Positions 54,709 to 64,000 of a stretch of 64,000 nucleotides of DNA are shown here, piece after piece (the stretch's first letter is position 1; the number at the start of each line of letters is the position of its first letter). Position numbers and translations under genes: made by a program. The notes under the pieces are model-generated. The model saw nothing but the letters and a program-made list of their open reading frames with translations, ran no database searches and was not told the origin of the DNA. Source of the DNA: Neobacillus sp. PS3-40 (GTDB lineage: Bacteria > Bacillota > Bacilli > Bacillales > Cytobacillaceae); contig NZ_CP133266.1 in NCBI RefSeq assembly GCF_030915485.1, positions 1,426,001-1,490,000 of the forward strand, given 5' to 3'.

Positions 54709-57100
54709 TTGCAGGTTTTATCCCCCAAATTTCATCAGCATATTCTTTAATTGTTCGATCACTTGAAAAATAGCCTGCATTGGCGATATTCACTAAGCTT
54801 TTCTTCTGCCATTCAGTCTTATTTTCATAGGACTTCCCAATTCTATTTTGAACATCAGCATAAGCGGCAAAATCCCTTAAAACGAAATATGAATCATTTT
54901 CTGCAAGTAAAGAATCAAAAATGGGTTCAAATTCATTGTAAGCTGTTGAAAAGAAACCATTTATCAGCTGATCAACGATCTGTTTGATACGATTGTCATG
55001 ATGGTAATATTCGATTGATTGATATCCTCCATGCTGACCATAATGAAGAACCTCCGCTGATGTTAACCCAAAAGTAAATATATTTTGGTCGCCCACTTGT
55101 TCGCGAATTTCTATATTAGCACCATCAAGAGTCCCTACAGTCAGAGCACCATTAATCATGAATTTCATATTCCCTGTACCTGAAGCTTCCTTACTAGCGG
55201 TGGAAATTTGTTCACTTACATCTGTTGCAGGGAAAATTTTCTCCGCCAATGAAACCCGGTAATTTTCGAGAAAAACCACTTTAATTTTGTCACCAATAGT
55301 TGGGTCAAAATTGACCTTTTCAGCAACAGCATGAATTAACTTTATTATTTTTTTTGCGTAGTAATAGCCAGGAGATGCTTTTGCCCCAAAAATAAACACT
55401 CTAGGAAACATCCTGAAACTAGAATCCTGTTTCATTTGATTGTAAAGGTGCATAATGTGTAAAACATTTAGAAGCTGACGTTTATAGGCATGAAGCCTCT
55501 TCACTTGAACATCAAAAATGGCTTGCGCATCTACGACTATTCCCGTTTGAGTAAGGATTAAATCTGAAAGTCTTTGCTTATTCTCTCTTTTTATCTGAAA
55601 CAAATCTTCTAATAATACAGCATCATTTTGATAATCAAGTAAATTAGTAAGTTCCTGCGCTGATTGGATCCAGGAAGGTCCTATTGCATCTGTCAATAGG
55701 TTCGCAAGTTTAGGATTAGCCTTTAAAAGCCAGCGCCGGTGTGCAATCCCATTGGTCTTATTGTTGAATTTATCTGGAAACAATTGATAAAAGTTATTCA
55801 TTTCTCTCTGTTTTAGAATTTCCGTATGTAGCTTTGCTACTCCATTGATGCTAAAGCTTCCTACAATAGCCAAGTGTGCCATTTTTACTTGATCATGGGC
55901 AATAATAGCCATTTCCCCAATTCGATCCCAATCCCCAGGGTATTTCTCCCAAAGATCCTTGCAAAATCGTTCATTTATTTCTTCCACAATCATAAAAATC
56001 CTAGGAAGAAGAGGTTGGAAAATTCGAATTGGCCATTTTTCTAGTGCTTCTGTTAAGGTTGTATGATTTGTATAAGAAATTGTGTTTTTTGTAATGTTCC
56101 ATGCTTCATCCCAGTTCATACCTTCATTATCAATCAAGATTCTCATTAATTCTGGGATTGCCAGAACTGGATGGGTATCGTTAATATGAATACATACATG
56201 ATGGTGCAGCTTTTTTAAATTTGCATGCTGTTTCAGATACGATCTCACTATGGATTGAATGCTTGCAGACACTAAAAAGTATTGTTGTTTTAGTCTGAGA
56301 ATTTTTCCTTCATCATGAGAATCATCAGGATATAAAAATTCAGAAACAGTCTCCGTTTCACGTTTATATTTTAATATATCTTTATAAATCGGAAATTGAG
56401 ATGGTTCAGCAGTCCAAAGCCTAAGAGTGTTGATCGTGTTTGTGTTATACCCAACAACAGGCATATCATAAGGAACAGCCGTTACTGATTCCGAATGGAT
56501 GTGATGAAAGACAAGGCGGTCGTTCTCCACCTTTTCCTCAACTTGCCCCCAAAACGGGACTTTTACAGCTAGGTCTGCTTTACGAATCTCCCAAACATTC
56601 CCACTCCTAAGCCATTGCTCTGGAAGTTCAACCTGGTATCCATCAACAATTTTCTGTTCGAATAATCCATGCTTGTAACGAATCCCGTATCCATGCCCTG
56701 GAAGATCAAGTGATGCCAATGAGTCTAAAAAACAGGCAGCCAGTCTCCCTAAACCGCCATTTCCGAGGCCTGCATCTGCTTCAAATTCTTCTAGTCCATT
56801 TAAGTCAATTCCAAGCTCTTGAAGGCCTTTTTGCACCGTTTCCTCAATGCCCAAATTAATTAAATTTTGCCTTAATAGTTTTCCTAATAAATACTCAATA
56901 GATAAATAGTATACTTGTTTTTCATCAGCTGATCGATATCGTTCATTTGTCCGAATCCAATTATTGCTAACACATTCACGGATCATATTCCCTACCGTTT
57001 CGTAATGATCCCTTTCAGTACTTTCTTCAAAGCTTTTCCCGCAAAGCATCTCAAGCCTTTTTAAAAAAGTTTTCTTAAACTTTTCTTTTTCAGAAAACAT
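54695..57100 (-). CDS. glgP: Glycogen phosphorylase
   Basis: The 801-residue PLP enzyme releases glucose-1-phosphate from glycogen. The PLP-binding Lys is in [25 protein letters not shown], shown by [10 protein letters not shown] near residue 655. Other landmarks are [17 protein letters not shown] and [19 protein letters not shown] at 57100 has AAGGAG 8 bases upstream and overlaps the glgA stop by 11 bases, so the genes are coupled. It is the last gene of the operon. Confidence 0.96.
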   Translation of the reverse strand: MFSEKEKFKKTFLKRLEMLCGKSFEESTERDHYETVGNMIRECVSNNWIRTNERYRSADEKQVYYLSIEYLLGKLLRQNLINLGIEETVQKGLQELGIDLNGLEEFEADAGLGNGGLGRLAACFLDSLASLDLPGHGYGIRYKHGLFEQKIVDGYQVELPEQWLRSGNVWEIRKADLAVKVPFWGQVEEKVENDRLVFHHIHSESVTAVPYDMPVVGYNTNTINTLRLWTAEPSQFPIYKDILKYKRETETVSEFLYPDDSHDEGKILRLKQQYFLVSASIQSIVRSYLKQHANLKKLHHHVCIHINDTHPVLAIPELMRILIDNEGMNWDEAWNITKNTISYTNHTTLTEALEKWPIRIFQPLLPRIFMIVEEINERFCKDLWEKYPGDWDRIGEMAIIAHDQVKMAHLAIVGSFSINGVAKLHTEILKQREMNNFYQLFPDKFNNKTNGIAHRRWLLKANPKLANLLTDAIGPSWIQSAQELTNLLDYQNDAVLLEDLFQIKRENKQRLSDLILTQTGIVVDAQAIFDVQVKRLHAYKRQLLNVLHIMHLYNQMKQDSSFRMFPRVFIFGAKASPGYYYAKKIIKLIHAVAEKVNFDPTIGDKIKVVFLENYRVSLAEKIFPATDVSEQISTASKEASGTGNMKFMINGALTVGTLDGANIEIREQVGDQNIFTFGLTSAEVLHYGQHGGYQSIEYYHHDNRIKQIVDQLINGFFSTAYNEFEPIFDSLLAENDSYFVLRDFAAYADVQNRIGKSYENKTEWQKKSLVNIANAGYFSSDRTIKEYADEIWGIKPAKRRD

Positions 57101-58541
57101 GCGTTTCACTCCTTGAGATGACCTCTGCATAGAGTTGGTTATATTTAAAGGCTGACTGTGCCCAGCTATAATCCCTTTCCATTACCTTCTTTACAATTTT
57201 TTCCCATGAATCTTTATCGCGATAGAAATGAATTGCCCTCTTGATAGTATAAAGCATGTCATGGGCATTAAAGTTTCGGAATGTAAAACCATTTCCTTCT
57301 TCCGTAAATTCATTCCATGATTCTACTGTATCATTCAAACCGCCTGTTTCCCGTGTAATCGGGATTGCGCCATATTTCATGGCAATCAACTGTCCAAGAC
57401 CACATGGTTCAAACTTTGAAGGCATTAAAAACAAATCTGCCCCTGCATATAGTTTATGTGCCAAGTCTTCATTGAACCCAATGTGAACCTTAAACTTGTC
57501 AGGATAACTATTTGCAGCCTGTCGCAAATAGTCTTCATTTTCGTAATCCCCTGTTCCAAGGATGATTAATTGAATATCTTCCTGTAAAATTTCATGTAAA
57601 ACATATTTAATAAGATCTAACCCTTTTTGCTTTGTTAGCCGCGAAATCATTACCATTAACGGAACATCAGAACGCTCTGGTAATTGAAAGAGTTTTTGAA
57701 CCTCTCGTTTATTTTCTGATTTATTTTTAAAATCATGTGACGTGAACGTTTTAAAAATAGAAAGATCTACAGCTGGATTATAAATGTCTTCATCAATTCC
57801 ATTTATGATTCCAATTAGATCCTCTTCCCTCGCCCTAAGCAGACCGTCTAATTTTTCACCGTATTGGGATGTTTGAATTTCTTGTTTATAGGTTGGGCTA
57901 ACAGTGGTAATTTTATCTGAAGCTACCAATGCTCCTTTCATAAAATTCACATTGCCAAAGAACTCCAAATGCTCTGGATGAAAGGACTGACAATTTAGGC
58001 CTAACAAATCCCCTAGAGTTTCTTTTGGAAAGATACCTTGAAATTGAAGATTATGAATCGTAAACACAGTCCGCATTTGGCCATATCCACTTCTTTTATA
58101 GTAATCTACTCTTAATAAATAGGGGACAAGGGCAGTATGCCAATCATGACAATGCAAAACGTCCGGATAGAAATCTAGATATGCTAAACTTTCTAGCACA
58201 GCTCTATTAAAATAAGCAAATCTTTCGCCGTCATCATAATATCCATAAAGGCGATCTCTTTTAAAATAATATTCATTGTCTACAAAATAAAAAGTAATTC
58301 CTTGAAACTCGAGCTTTTCAATTCCACAATATTGACTCCTCCAGCCAACAGGAACAGAAAATTCATTTACCTTTTTCATTTTCCTTTTGTAATTTTCGGC
58401 TATAGAACTATATTTGGGAAGAATTACTCTAACATCAGTTCCAAGACTTTTTAATTCTTTAGGCAGAGAACCTGCAACATCGGCAAGCCCCCCTGATTTT
58501 GCAAATGGGCCACATTCAGAAACAGCAAATAAAACTTTCAC
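57090..58541 (-). CDS. glgA: Glycogen synthase (ADP-glucose dependent)
   Basis: The 483-residue GT5 enzyme elongates alpha-1,4-glucan. The N-terminal ADP-glucose site is [18 protein letters not shown], the sugar site includes [16 protein letters not shown], and the C-terminal motif is [16 protein letters not shown] with the conserved Glu. The start overlaps the glgD stop by 4 bases. Confidence 0.97.
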   Translation of the reverse strand: MKVLFAVSECGPFAKSGGLADVAGSLPKELKSLGTDVRVILPKYSSIAENYKRKMKKVNEFSVPVGWRSQYCGIEKLEFQGITFYFVDNEYYFKRDRLYGYYDDGERFAYFNRAVLESLAYLDFYPDVLHCHDWHTALVPYLLRVDYYKRSGYGQMRTVFTIHNLQFQGIFPKETLGDLLGLNCQSFHPEHLEFFGNVNFMKGALVASDKITTVSPTYKQEIQTSQYGEKLDGLLRAREEDLIGIINGIDEDIYNPAVDLSIFKTFTSHDFKNKSENKREVQKLFQLPERSDVPLMVMISRLTKQKGLDLIKYVLHEILQEDIQLIILGTGDYENEDYLRQAANSYPDKFKVHIGFNEDLAHKLYAGADLFLMPSKFEPCGLGQLIAMKYGAIPITRETGGLNDTVESWNEFTEEGNGFTFRNFNAHDMLYTIKRAIHFYRDKDSWEKIVKKVMERDYSWAQSAFKYNQLYAEVISRSETHVF

Positions 58542-59575
58542 GAATTCATCAACGCTCCTTGCACTGTACCTTTTCGAATTACATAAGGGTCCTGGGTAGT
58601 TCCAGTTAAAACAGTACCCGCTTCTACTATTACATCTTTATCTAAGATAACGGAATCAAGATAGCAATTTTCCCCGATTTGGGACTTTTGCATAATGATG
58701 CAATTCTTTAAAACAGCGCCTTTGCCAATTTTAACTCCCCGGGAGATAATACTCTTTTCTATACATCCATTAATGATGCACCCATTGGCTATCATTGAAT
58801 TTTTAACCGATGAATTCTTCATATATTTCGTTGGAGGTTCATCTTTTACTTTTGTAAAAATGGGCTGTTCCTTTAAAAACAATCGATTCCATACATCTGA
58901 TTCCAATAATCCGATACTTGTCGAAAAGTACGTTTGAATCGAATCAACCATTGTGGCATACCCACTATATTTATAATGACAAATAGCATAAAAGTGGCGG
59001 ATATCGTTTACAACATCCTCCATACACATGTTACCCGTCTCATTTCTTGTTTGAATGAGGTCAATCAGTAAGGATGTTTTAAGTAAATACATTCCAAGTG
59101 ATCTTCCATCCTGATGATGGACTTCGGTAATATCACATCCTGAATCGATATGCCAATCTAATAAAGGACCAAAATCCATATTAAATACTGTATAGCAATT
59201 AGTAATAATAGAATATTTTTGTGAGCTCCGATGGAAAAAATCTAAATTGGCTGCAAAGTTATTAAAAGAGCCAATCCCATTATGATTATCTTCCTGATCA
59301 ACAGAAGGACATGGGAAGAAAAAAAGGCCATCTCGTTTGCGATTCAACCCCCAATTTTTCCCCGATCCAAGATGGTCCATTAATGACCGATATTGTAATT
59401 TTGGAAATATCGCTACACTATTAATCCCCGAATTCACCATATTGGACAGAACAAAGTCAATGATCCGATATCGTCCTCCAAATGGTAATGCTGCTAATGA
59501 GCGATGTGATAGAAGGTCCTCTAAGTCTTGATGATAGTTTGTTGCATCAATTATGCCTAATAGCCTTTTGTTCAA
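58538..59575 (-). CDS. glgD: Glucose-1-phosphate adenylyltransferase regulatory subunit
   Basis: The 345-residue GlgC paralogue lacks the intact N-terminal GGxGxRL pyrophosphorylase loop (it reads [16 protein letters not shown] there). This is typical for GlgD, which acts as the modifying partner of GlgC. The [15 protein letters not shown] stretch and C-terminal beta-helix repeats ([20 protein letters not shown]) are kept. It is 24 bases after glgC. Confidence 0.93.
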   Translation of the reverse strand: MNKRLLGIIDATNYHQDLEDLLSHRSLAALPFGGRYRIIDFVLSNMVNSGINSVAIFPKLQYRSLMDHLGSGKNWGLNRKRDGLFFFPCPSVDQEDNHNGIGSFNNFAANLDFFHRSSQKYSIITNCYTVFNMDFGPLLDWHIDSGCDITEVHHQDGRSLGMYLLKTSLLIDLIQTRNETGNMCMEDVVNDIRHFYAICHYKYSGYATMVDSIQTYFSTSIGLLESDVWNRLFLKEQPIFTKVKDEPPTKYMKNSSVKNSMIANGCIINGCIEKSIISRGVKIGKGAVLKNCIIMQKSQIGENCYLDSVILDKDVIVEAGTVLTGTTQDPYVIRKGTVQGALMNS

Positions 59576-59599
59576 TTTAATAGTCCCTCCTATATTTAA

Positions 59600-60745
59600 T
59601 TAAAGTGCTGATTGTAACCCATTAATCATTTCATTTGTCACAAGAATTACTTCATCATCAAAAGATTGAATAACGGTACCATCTGGAATCATCATATCTC
59701 CTGGGACAATAGCTCTCTCGATAAAAACATTTTGACCAATCATTGCATCTGGCATAATGACAGATTTCTTAATAACGGTCCCTTTCCCAATAGAAACTCC
59801 CTGAAATAGGACGGATTTCTCTACTTCGCCCTCAATAGAACATCCTTCATTAATGAGCGATTCCTTTACAATTGCTTCTTGGGAGATATATTGTGGAGGC
59901 TGATTGGGATTAACTGAATAAATTCTCCAATCATAGTCAAATAAATTCAATTCACATTCATCATTTAATAGATCCATATTCGCTTCCCAAAGACTCTTGA
60001 CTGTTCCAACATCCTTCCAATACCCCTTAAATGGGTAGGCAAATAGCTTCTTTTGTTCCTCTAAAAGTAGTGGAATGATATCTTTTCCAAAGTCATGGCT
60101 TGAATCCGAATTTCTATCATCTCTTTCTAAATACTCCTTCAGAACATTCCAATTAAATATATAAATACCCATAGATGCAAGGTTGTTTTTGGCATTATCT
60201 GGCTTTTCCTCAAAATCTATGATTCTTTTATCCTTATTTGTATTCATAATGCCAAATCGATTCGTTTCAGCCCAAGGAACTTCAATCACAGAAATCGTTG
60301 CGTCAGCCCTTTTTTCAATATGGTATTCAAGCATATTCTCATAATTCATTTTATAAATATGATCTCCAGATAGAATTAACACGTATTCGGGCTGATATTG
60401 CTTTAAATAATTGAAATTCTGATAAATAGCACTAGCAGTTCCCGTATACCATCTCACTTCTGAAGATTCACTATAGGGCGGTAAAACAGTTACACCACCA
60501 TCTTTTCGATCAAGATCCCACGCACTTCCAATTCCAATATATGAGTTTAATAGTAATGGTTGATACTGAGTTAATACACCCACTGTATCAATACCCGAAT
60601 TTGTACAGTTACTCAACGTGAAATCAATAATTCGATATTTCCCACCAAACGGCACAGCCGGCTTTGCAAGATCTTTTGTCAGGGAGTCAAGCCTACTTCC
60701 TTTCCCTCCTGCTAATAGCATGGCTACGCACTTTTTCTTTACCAT
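59600..60745 (-). CDS. glgC: Glucose-1-phosphate adenylyltransferase catalytic subunit
   Basis: The 381-residue enzyme makes ADP-glucose, the committed step of glycogen synthesis. The nucleotide loop [15 protein letters not shown] and the glucose-1-phosphate site [15 protein letters not shown] are intact, with [14 protein letters not shown] for metal binding and [10 protein letters not shown] left-handed beta-helix domain follows. The ATG with GGAGCG upstream lies inside the 3' end of glgB, giving a 53-base overlap. Confidence 0.96.
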   Translation of the reverse strand: MVKKKCVAMLLAGGKGSRLDSLTKDLAKPAVPFGGKYRIIDFTLSNCTNSGIDTVGVLTQYQPLLLNSYIGIGSAWDLDRKDGGVTVLPPYSESSEVRWYTGTASAIYQNFNYLKQYQPEYVLILSGDHIYKMNYENMLEYHIEKRADATISVIEVPWAETNRFGIMNTNKDKRIIDFEEKPDNAKNNLASMGIYIFNWNVLKEYLERDDRNSDSSHDFGKDIIPLLLEEQKKLFAYPFKGYWKDVGTVKSLWEANMDLLNDECELNLFDYDWRIYSVNPNQPPQYISQEAIVKESLINEGCSIEGEVEKSVLFQGVSIGKGTVIKKSVIMPDAMIGQNVFIERAIVPGDMMIPDGTVIQSFDDEVILVTNEMINGLQSAL

Positions 60746-62633
60746 TGCCTTTTCGCTCCTTCCGTTTTTTTACTGGTCTTAAGATTAAGATTCCAAAGGA
60801 TGGAATCGTCAAGTCAACTGAAAACGATCTCCCGTGAAAAGGCACTTCCATTGCCTTTAATGTTTTTTTATTGATGAATCCTGCTCCACCAAATTCTTCT
60901 TTATCACTATTGAAAATCTCTCGATATTCACCAGCAGTTGGAATACCAATTTTATAATCTTGGTAATGGATTCCTGTAAAATTACAGACGATGACTAATA
61001 ACTCGTCATCCTTTTTCCCTTTTCGGATAAAAGAAAAAATGGATTGTTCACTGTTATTAACATCTATCCACTCAAACCCTTCATGCATATTGTCTAATTC
61101 ATATAGTGGTTTTGATCGCTTATAAATTTTCAGTAATTCTTTAACATATGCATTAACATTCCGATGCATGTCATATTCCATTAACTCCCAGTCTAATTGT
61201 TCCTGATCTTTCCATTCCGAAAACTGCCCTAGCTCAAATCCCATAAACAACAATTTCTTACCAGGATGCGCAAACATATACCCGAGTAATAACCGAAGCT
61301 GCGCAAATTTTTCCCAATAATCACCCGGCATTTTATCAAGTAAAGACTTTTTTCCGTGAACAACTTCATCGTGAGAAAACGGTAATACAAAATTTTCTGA
61401 GAAAGTGTACATAAGTGAAAAAGTTACTTTATGATGAGCGGATGACCGAGAGAAAGGCGGGGTCTTCATATATTCCAACATATCGTTCATCCAGCCCATA
61501 TTCCATTTGTAGTCAAAGCCTAATCCACCATAACAAACAGGTGTAGTTACATTGGGAAAATCTGTTGAATCTTCCCCAATCATTAAGAAATCTGAATTAT
61601 ATTCGTGTAAGGCATCATTTAACTTCTTCAGAAATTCAATTCCATAAGGATTTTCGTTGTTTTCGAATGAATTGGGCCAATAGATGATATTAGCTACAGC
61701 ATCCACCCTAAATCCATCAATATGATACGTATCCATCCAAAAAATAGCATTAGAAATGAGGAAGCTCTGCACTTCGCCCAAACCTAAATTGAAATTTGCT
61801 GTTCCCCATACTTCATTTTCACGATCAGCATGATCTTTATAAGAATAAATATGTGTTCCATCAAATTGGTATAATCCATGTGCATCCTTGCAAAAATGCC
61901 CTGGAACCCAATCAAGAATGACACCAATACCATTCTGGTGACATTGATCTACAAAAAACATAAATTCTTGGGGAGTTCCATACCTTGATGTGATAGAAAA
62001 ATAACCCGTTCCTTGATAACCCCAGGACCTGTCGAGCGGGTGCTCAACAAGAGGCAACAATTCAATATGGGTGAACCCATGTTCAACCACATAGGGTATT
62101 AACTGATCAGCCATTTCTTTATAGGATAAAAAATCCCCGTTATTCCTCTTTTTCCAAGAACCTAAATGTACTTCGTAAATGACACCTGGCTCTGACAAGC
62201 TGCTCTTCTTTTCCTTTTTTTGCATCCAAATGGAGTCTTCCCACTCGTAATCCTTCAAAGAATAGACGACGGAAGCTGTATTCGGTCTAATTTCTGAATA
62301 GAACGCGTAAGGGTCTGCCTTTAAAATGATTTCACCTGATAATGTGGTAAGTTCATATTTGTATTGGATTCCTTCTAAATTCTGATCTAATAGAAGAACC
62401 CAAACACCTTCTTCATTTACTTTATGAAGTTCATAGCCCACTCCGCTCCAACTATTAAATTCGCCAACTAATCTAACCTGTTTGGCATTTGGAGCCCATA
62501 CACAAAATCGTGTACATACCTTTTCGGAATTCCATAGGATATGAGCACCAAAAAGCTTATGGCTTTGAAATAAGCTTCCTTCATGAAATAAATGAAGTTG
62601 ATAATCAGTTGGATATAATGTATTCACTACCAT
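60693..62633 (-). CDS. glgB: 1,4-alpha-glucan branching enzyme
   Basis: The 646-residue GH13 enzyme introduces alpha-1,6 branches. A CBM48 domain ([20 protein letters not shown]) precedes the barrel, which shows [10 protein letters not shown], the nucleophile in [13 protein letters not shown], the acid in MIGEDST and [14 protein letters not shown] at 62633 lies 5 bases after GAGGAG. The C-terminus has an unusual lysine/arginine-rich tail of about 25 residues ([18 protein letters not shown]...) that reads through the glgC ribosome binding site and start. It is the first gene of the operon. Confidence 0.96.
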   Translation of the reverse strand: MVVNTLYPTDYQLHLFHEGSLFQSHKLFGAHILWNSEKVCTRFCVWAPNAKQVRLVGEFNSWSGVGYELHKVNEEGVWVLLLDQNLEGIQYKYELTTLSGEIILKADPYAFYSEIRPNTASVVYSLKDYEWEDSIWMQKKEKKSSLSEPGVIYEVHLGSWKKRNNGDFLSYKEMADQLIPYVVEHGFTHIELLPLVEHPLDRSWGYQGTGYFSITSRYGTPQEFMFFVDQCHQNGIGVILDWVPGHFCKDAHGLYQFDGTHIYSYKDHADRENEVWGTANFNLGLGEVQSFLISNAIFWMDTYHIDGFRVDAVANIIYWPNSFENNENPYGIEFLKKLNDALHEYNSDFLMIGEDSTDFPNVTTPVCYGGLGFDYKWNMGWMNDMLEYMKTPPFSRSSAHHKVTFSLMYTFSENFVLPFSHDEVVHGKKSLLDKMPGDYWEKFAQLRLLLGYMFAHPGKKLLFMGFELGQFSEWKDQEQLDWELMEYDMHRNVNAYVKELLKIYKRSKPLYELDNMHEGFEWIDVNNSEQSIFSFIRKGKKDDELLVIVCNFTGIHYQDYKIGIPTAGEYREIFNSDKEEFGGAGFINKKTLKAMEVPFHGRSFSVDLTIPSFGILILRPVKKRKERKGNGKEKVRSHAISRRERK

Positions 62634-62917
62634 TGCTCTCCTCATCCCCATTGGAAATAATGTATTTTAAGCATTTATGTATAATTCGTGCTATTTATTA
62701 TTATTCCTTGATAAACTTTTTTCACTATTTCGACAATGTTTTCGTTATGTTGACAAATAGGTTTGCATTTCCCAATATTACCCCTAGAAACAATAAGATT
62801 TGCACCACTATTTGACATAATTCTACAAAAATCTATGTTATTTTTTCAAAAATAAATCATTGCTTTAAATGAGAAAAGTGCGTAATTCTTCACAAAGTTC
62901 CCCCAAAATGGAAAAGG

Positions 62918-62963
62918 AAAGAGGGATAAACCCTTCGTAAATACGTTAGGTTTATCCCTCTTT
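62918..62963. terminator. Strong hairpin upstream of the glg operon
   Basis: AAAGAGGGATAAACC pairs perfectly with GGTTTATCCCTCTTT around a 16-base loop. It is probably a back-up terminator for the tRNA cluster transcribed leftward. Confidence 0.8.
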
Positions 62964-63019
62964 ATAGGTAATATTTTTTCTAATTCTAAAGTTATCAACA
63001 GGTTACTATTTTAGACGAC

Positions 63020-63049
63020 AAAAAAAACTGATGACATTATTGTCATCAG
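63020..63049 (-). terminator. Terminator of the tRNA cluster
   Basis: On the minus strand CTGATGAC pairs with GTCATCAG around a 6-base loop and is followed by eight T, just after tRNA-Glu. Confidence 0.9.
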
Positions 63050-63058
63050 CCTTTTTTA

Positions 63059-63130
63059 TGACCCCTACGGGACTCGAACCCGTGTTACCTCCGTGAAAGG
63101 GAGGTGTCTTAACCACTTGACCAAGGGGCC
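63059..63130 (-). tRNA. trnE: tRNA-Glu (UUC)
   Basis: The cloverleaf closes with acceptor GGCCCCT/AGGGGTC, and the anticodon TTC lies in CCTTTCACG. The T-loop is GGTTCGAGTCC. No encoded CCA. Last gene of the cluster. Confidence 0.95.
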
Positions 63131-63138
63131 AATAAATA

Positions 63139-63229
63139 TGGCGGAGAAGGAGGGATTTGAACCCTCGCGCCGGTCACCCGACCTACACCCTTAGCAGGGG
63201 CGCCTCTTCAGCCTCTTGAGTACTTCCCC
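63139..63229 (-). tRNA. trnS: tRNA-Ser (GCU)
   Basis: This 91-base class II tRNA has a long variable arm (GTAGGTCGGGTGACCGGC). The anticodon GCT lies in CCTGCTAAGG. Acceptor GGGGAAG/CTTCTCC with discriminator G and encoded CCA. Confidence 0.95.
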
Positions 63230-63233
63230 ATAT

Positions 63234-63308
63234 TGGCTCCGCAGGTAGGACTCGAACCTACGACCGATCGGTTAACAGCCGATAGCTCTACCACTGAGCT
63301 ACTGCGGA
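63234..63308 (-). tRNA. trnN: tRNA-Asn (GUU)
   Basis: Acceptor TCCGCAG/CTGCGGA, anticodon GTT in GGCTGTTAACC, encoded CCA. Matches the Bacillus tRNA-Asn sequence pattern. Confidence 0.95.
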
Positions 63309-63321
63309 ATAATATAAATAA

Positions 63322-63395
<74 letters not shown>

Positions 63396-63399
63396 AAAT

Positions 63400-63473
63400 T
63401 GGAGCGGGTGATGGGAATCGAACCCACTACATCAGCTTGGAAGGCTGAGGTTTTACCAGTAAACTACACCCGC
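63400..63473 (-). tRNA. trnG: tRNA-Gly (UCC)
   Basis: Acceptor GCGGGTG/CACCCGC, anticodon TCC in CCTTCCAAG, encoded CCA after a T discriminator. Confidence 0.95.
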
Positions 63474-63491
63474 AAATTTAAATTATTAAGA

Positions 63492-63568
63492 TGGGGCGAC
63501 TGATGGGAATCGAACCCACGAATGCCTGAACCACAATCAGGTGCGTTAACCACTTCGCCACAATCGCC
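63492..63568 (-). tRNA. trnH: tRNA-His (GUG)
   Basis: Anticodon GTG in GATTGTGGTT. The extra 5' G (position -1) pairs with C73, the normal histidine identity feature. Acceptor GCGATTG/CAGTCGC, encoded CCA. Confidence 0.95.
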
Positions 63569-63577
63569 ACAATAAAA

Positions 63578-63653
63578 TGGTGGCTCGGGACGGAATCGAA
63601 CCGCCGACACAAGGATTTTCAGTCCTTTGCTCTACCGACTGAGCTACCGAGCC
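63578..63653 (-). tRNA. trnF: tRNA-Phe (GAA)
   Basis: Acceptor GGCTCGG/CCGAGCC, anticodon GAA in GACTGAAAATC, discriminator A, encoded CCA. Confidence 0.95.
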
Positions 63654-63716
63654 AAATAATATTTATTACTTACTTTTAAGATTCAAAATTATATCAAACT
63701 AACATTTTTTTAAAAA

Positions 63717-63793
63717 TGGCGGTCCGGACGGGACTCGAACCCGCGACCTCCTGCGTGACAGGCAGGCATTCTAACCAACTGAACTACCGGACC
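63717..63793 (-). tRNA. trnD: tRNA-Asp (GUC)
   Basis: Acceptor GGTCCGG/CCGGACC, anticodon GTC in GCCTGTCACGC, discriminator G, encoded CCA. Confidence 0.95.
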
Positions 63794-63796
63794 ATA

Positions 63797-63870
<74 letters not shown>

Positions 63871-64000
63871 ACAATAAAAATATAAAATTTTGAGCCTGCT
63901 CAATGTGAGCGTTTGACTGTACCAATTTCAAAAAGCTTATTCAAGCAGCAGTTCAATTGGTACAACTCGCAGCATATTCAGTGAAGTATTGCTCGTTGCT
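63871..64000. other. Upstream edge of the tRNA cluster, with an inverted repeat
   Basis: No tRNA, 5S rRNA or reading frame is recognised here, although in B. subtilis trnB more tRNA genes would be expected upstream of fMet. A perfect 10-base inverted repeat, TGTACCAATT (63918-63927) and AATTGGTACA (63955-63964), surrounds a 27-base centre. Confidence 0.5.

Larger units (their letters stand above)
62634..63058. other. Intergenic region between glgB and the tRNA cluster
   Basis: This gene-free, AT-rich stretch should hold the glg promoter; B. subtilis glg is sigma-E dependent, but I could not assign -35/-10 elements with confidence. It holds two terminators (62918-62963 and 63020-63049) and otherwise nothing I recognise. 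Confidence 0.5.

Noticed and set aside
62489-62815. 108-codon plus-strand frame at the start of glgB
   Set aside because: Antisense to the glgB 5' end and AT-rich upstream DNA, no ribosome binding site or homology.

Overview
The window is a contiguous stretch of a low-GC Gram-positive chromosome and almost certainly belongs to the family Bacillaceae (a Bacillus or Neobacillus-type organism). Gene content and order closely follow the ytmP-amyX ... menC / glg / trnB part of the Bacillus subtilis map. The same conclusion follows from AGGAGG-type ribosome binding sites, frequent TTG and GTG starts, a leucine T-box leader, a SAM-I riboswitch, a Zur box, spore-related small genes (Cse60) and a tRNA cluster that reads like the end of B. 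subtilis trnB. The genus is an inference from synteny, not a measured identity.

Layout. 1-9.3 kb: ytmP (cut by the window edge), pullulanase amyX, lipid kinase ytlR, ytlQ, thpR, D-amino acid aminotransferase dat, dipeptidase pepV, regulator ytzE and an OsmC-type peroxidase. 9.4-13.3 kb: an ArsR / AHSA1 / DUF3052 operon with a clear candidate operator, a long E. coli-type speD and an amino-acid permease. 13.3-16.1 kb: a nest of repeats and mobile DNA. It holds two GC-rich MITE-like repeats with CTGTTGATT...AATCAACAG ends, one split by a 430-bp element with its own terminal inverted repeats and the other split by an IS110/IS1111-type insertion sequence whose long 3' noncoding end folds like a guide (bridge/seek) RNA. 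16.2-24.8 kb: C4-dicarboxylate two-component system and transporter (dctS-dctR / dctP), an RsuA-type pseudouridine synthase, the lipid II flippase, ytfP, Cse60 and a rhodanese. 24.9-45.7 kb: leuS with T-box, an MFS transporter, ytzC, ytqAB, ytpB, ytpA, ytoA, a C39 peptidase, asnB, metK with SAM riboswitch, pckA, ytmB, ytmA, ytkD, luxS, yidD, a beta-carbonic anhydrase and a Zur-boxed orphan zinc-binding lipoprotein. 45.8-54.5 kb: complete menaquinone branch menFDHBEC with divergent menA. 54.7-62.6 kb: glycogen operon glgB-C-D-A-P. 63.06-63.87 kb: nine tRNA genes.

How the genes work together. The men genes take chorismate to demethylmenaquinone. The glg operon makes and degrades glycogen, and amyX debranches alpha-glucans. 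metK, speD and luxS sit on the SAM / polyamine / activated-methyl route. dctPSR senses and imports succinate-type acids, and pckA converts oxaloacetate to PEP for gluconeogenesis. Most of the window is ordinary core chromosome. The unusual parts are the 13.3-16.1 kb nest, a dispersed hairpin repeat family found behind at least four genes, and the ArsR operon operator.
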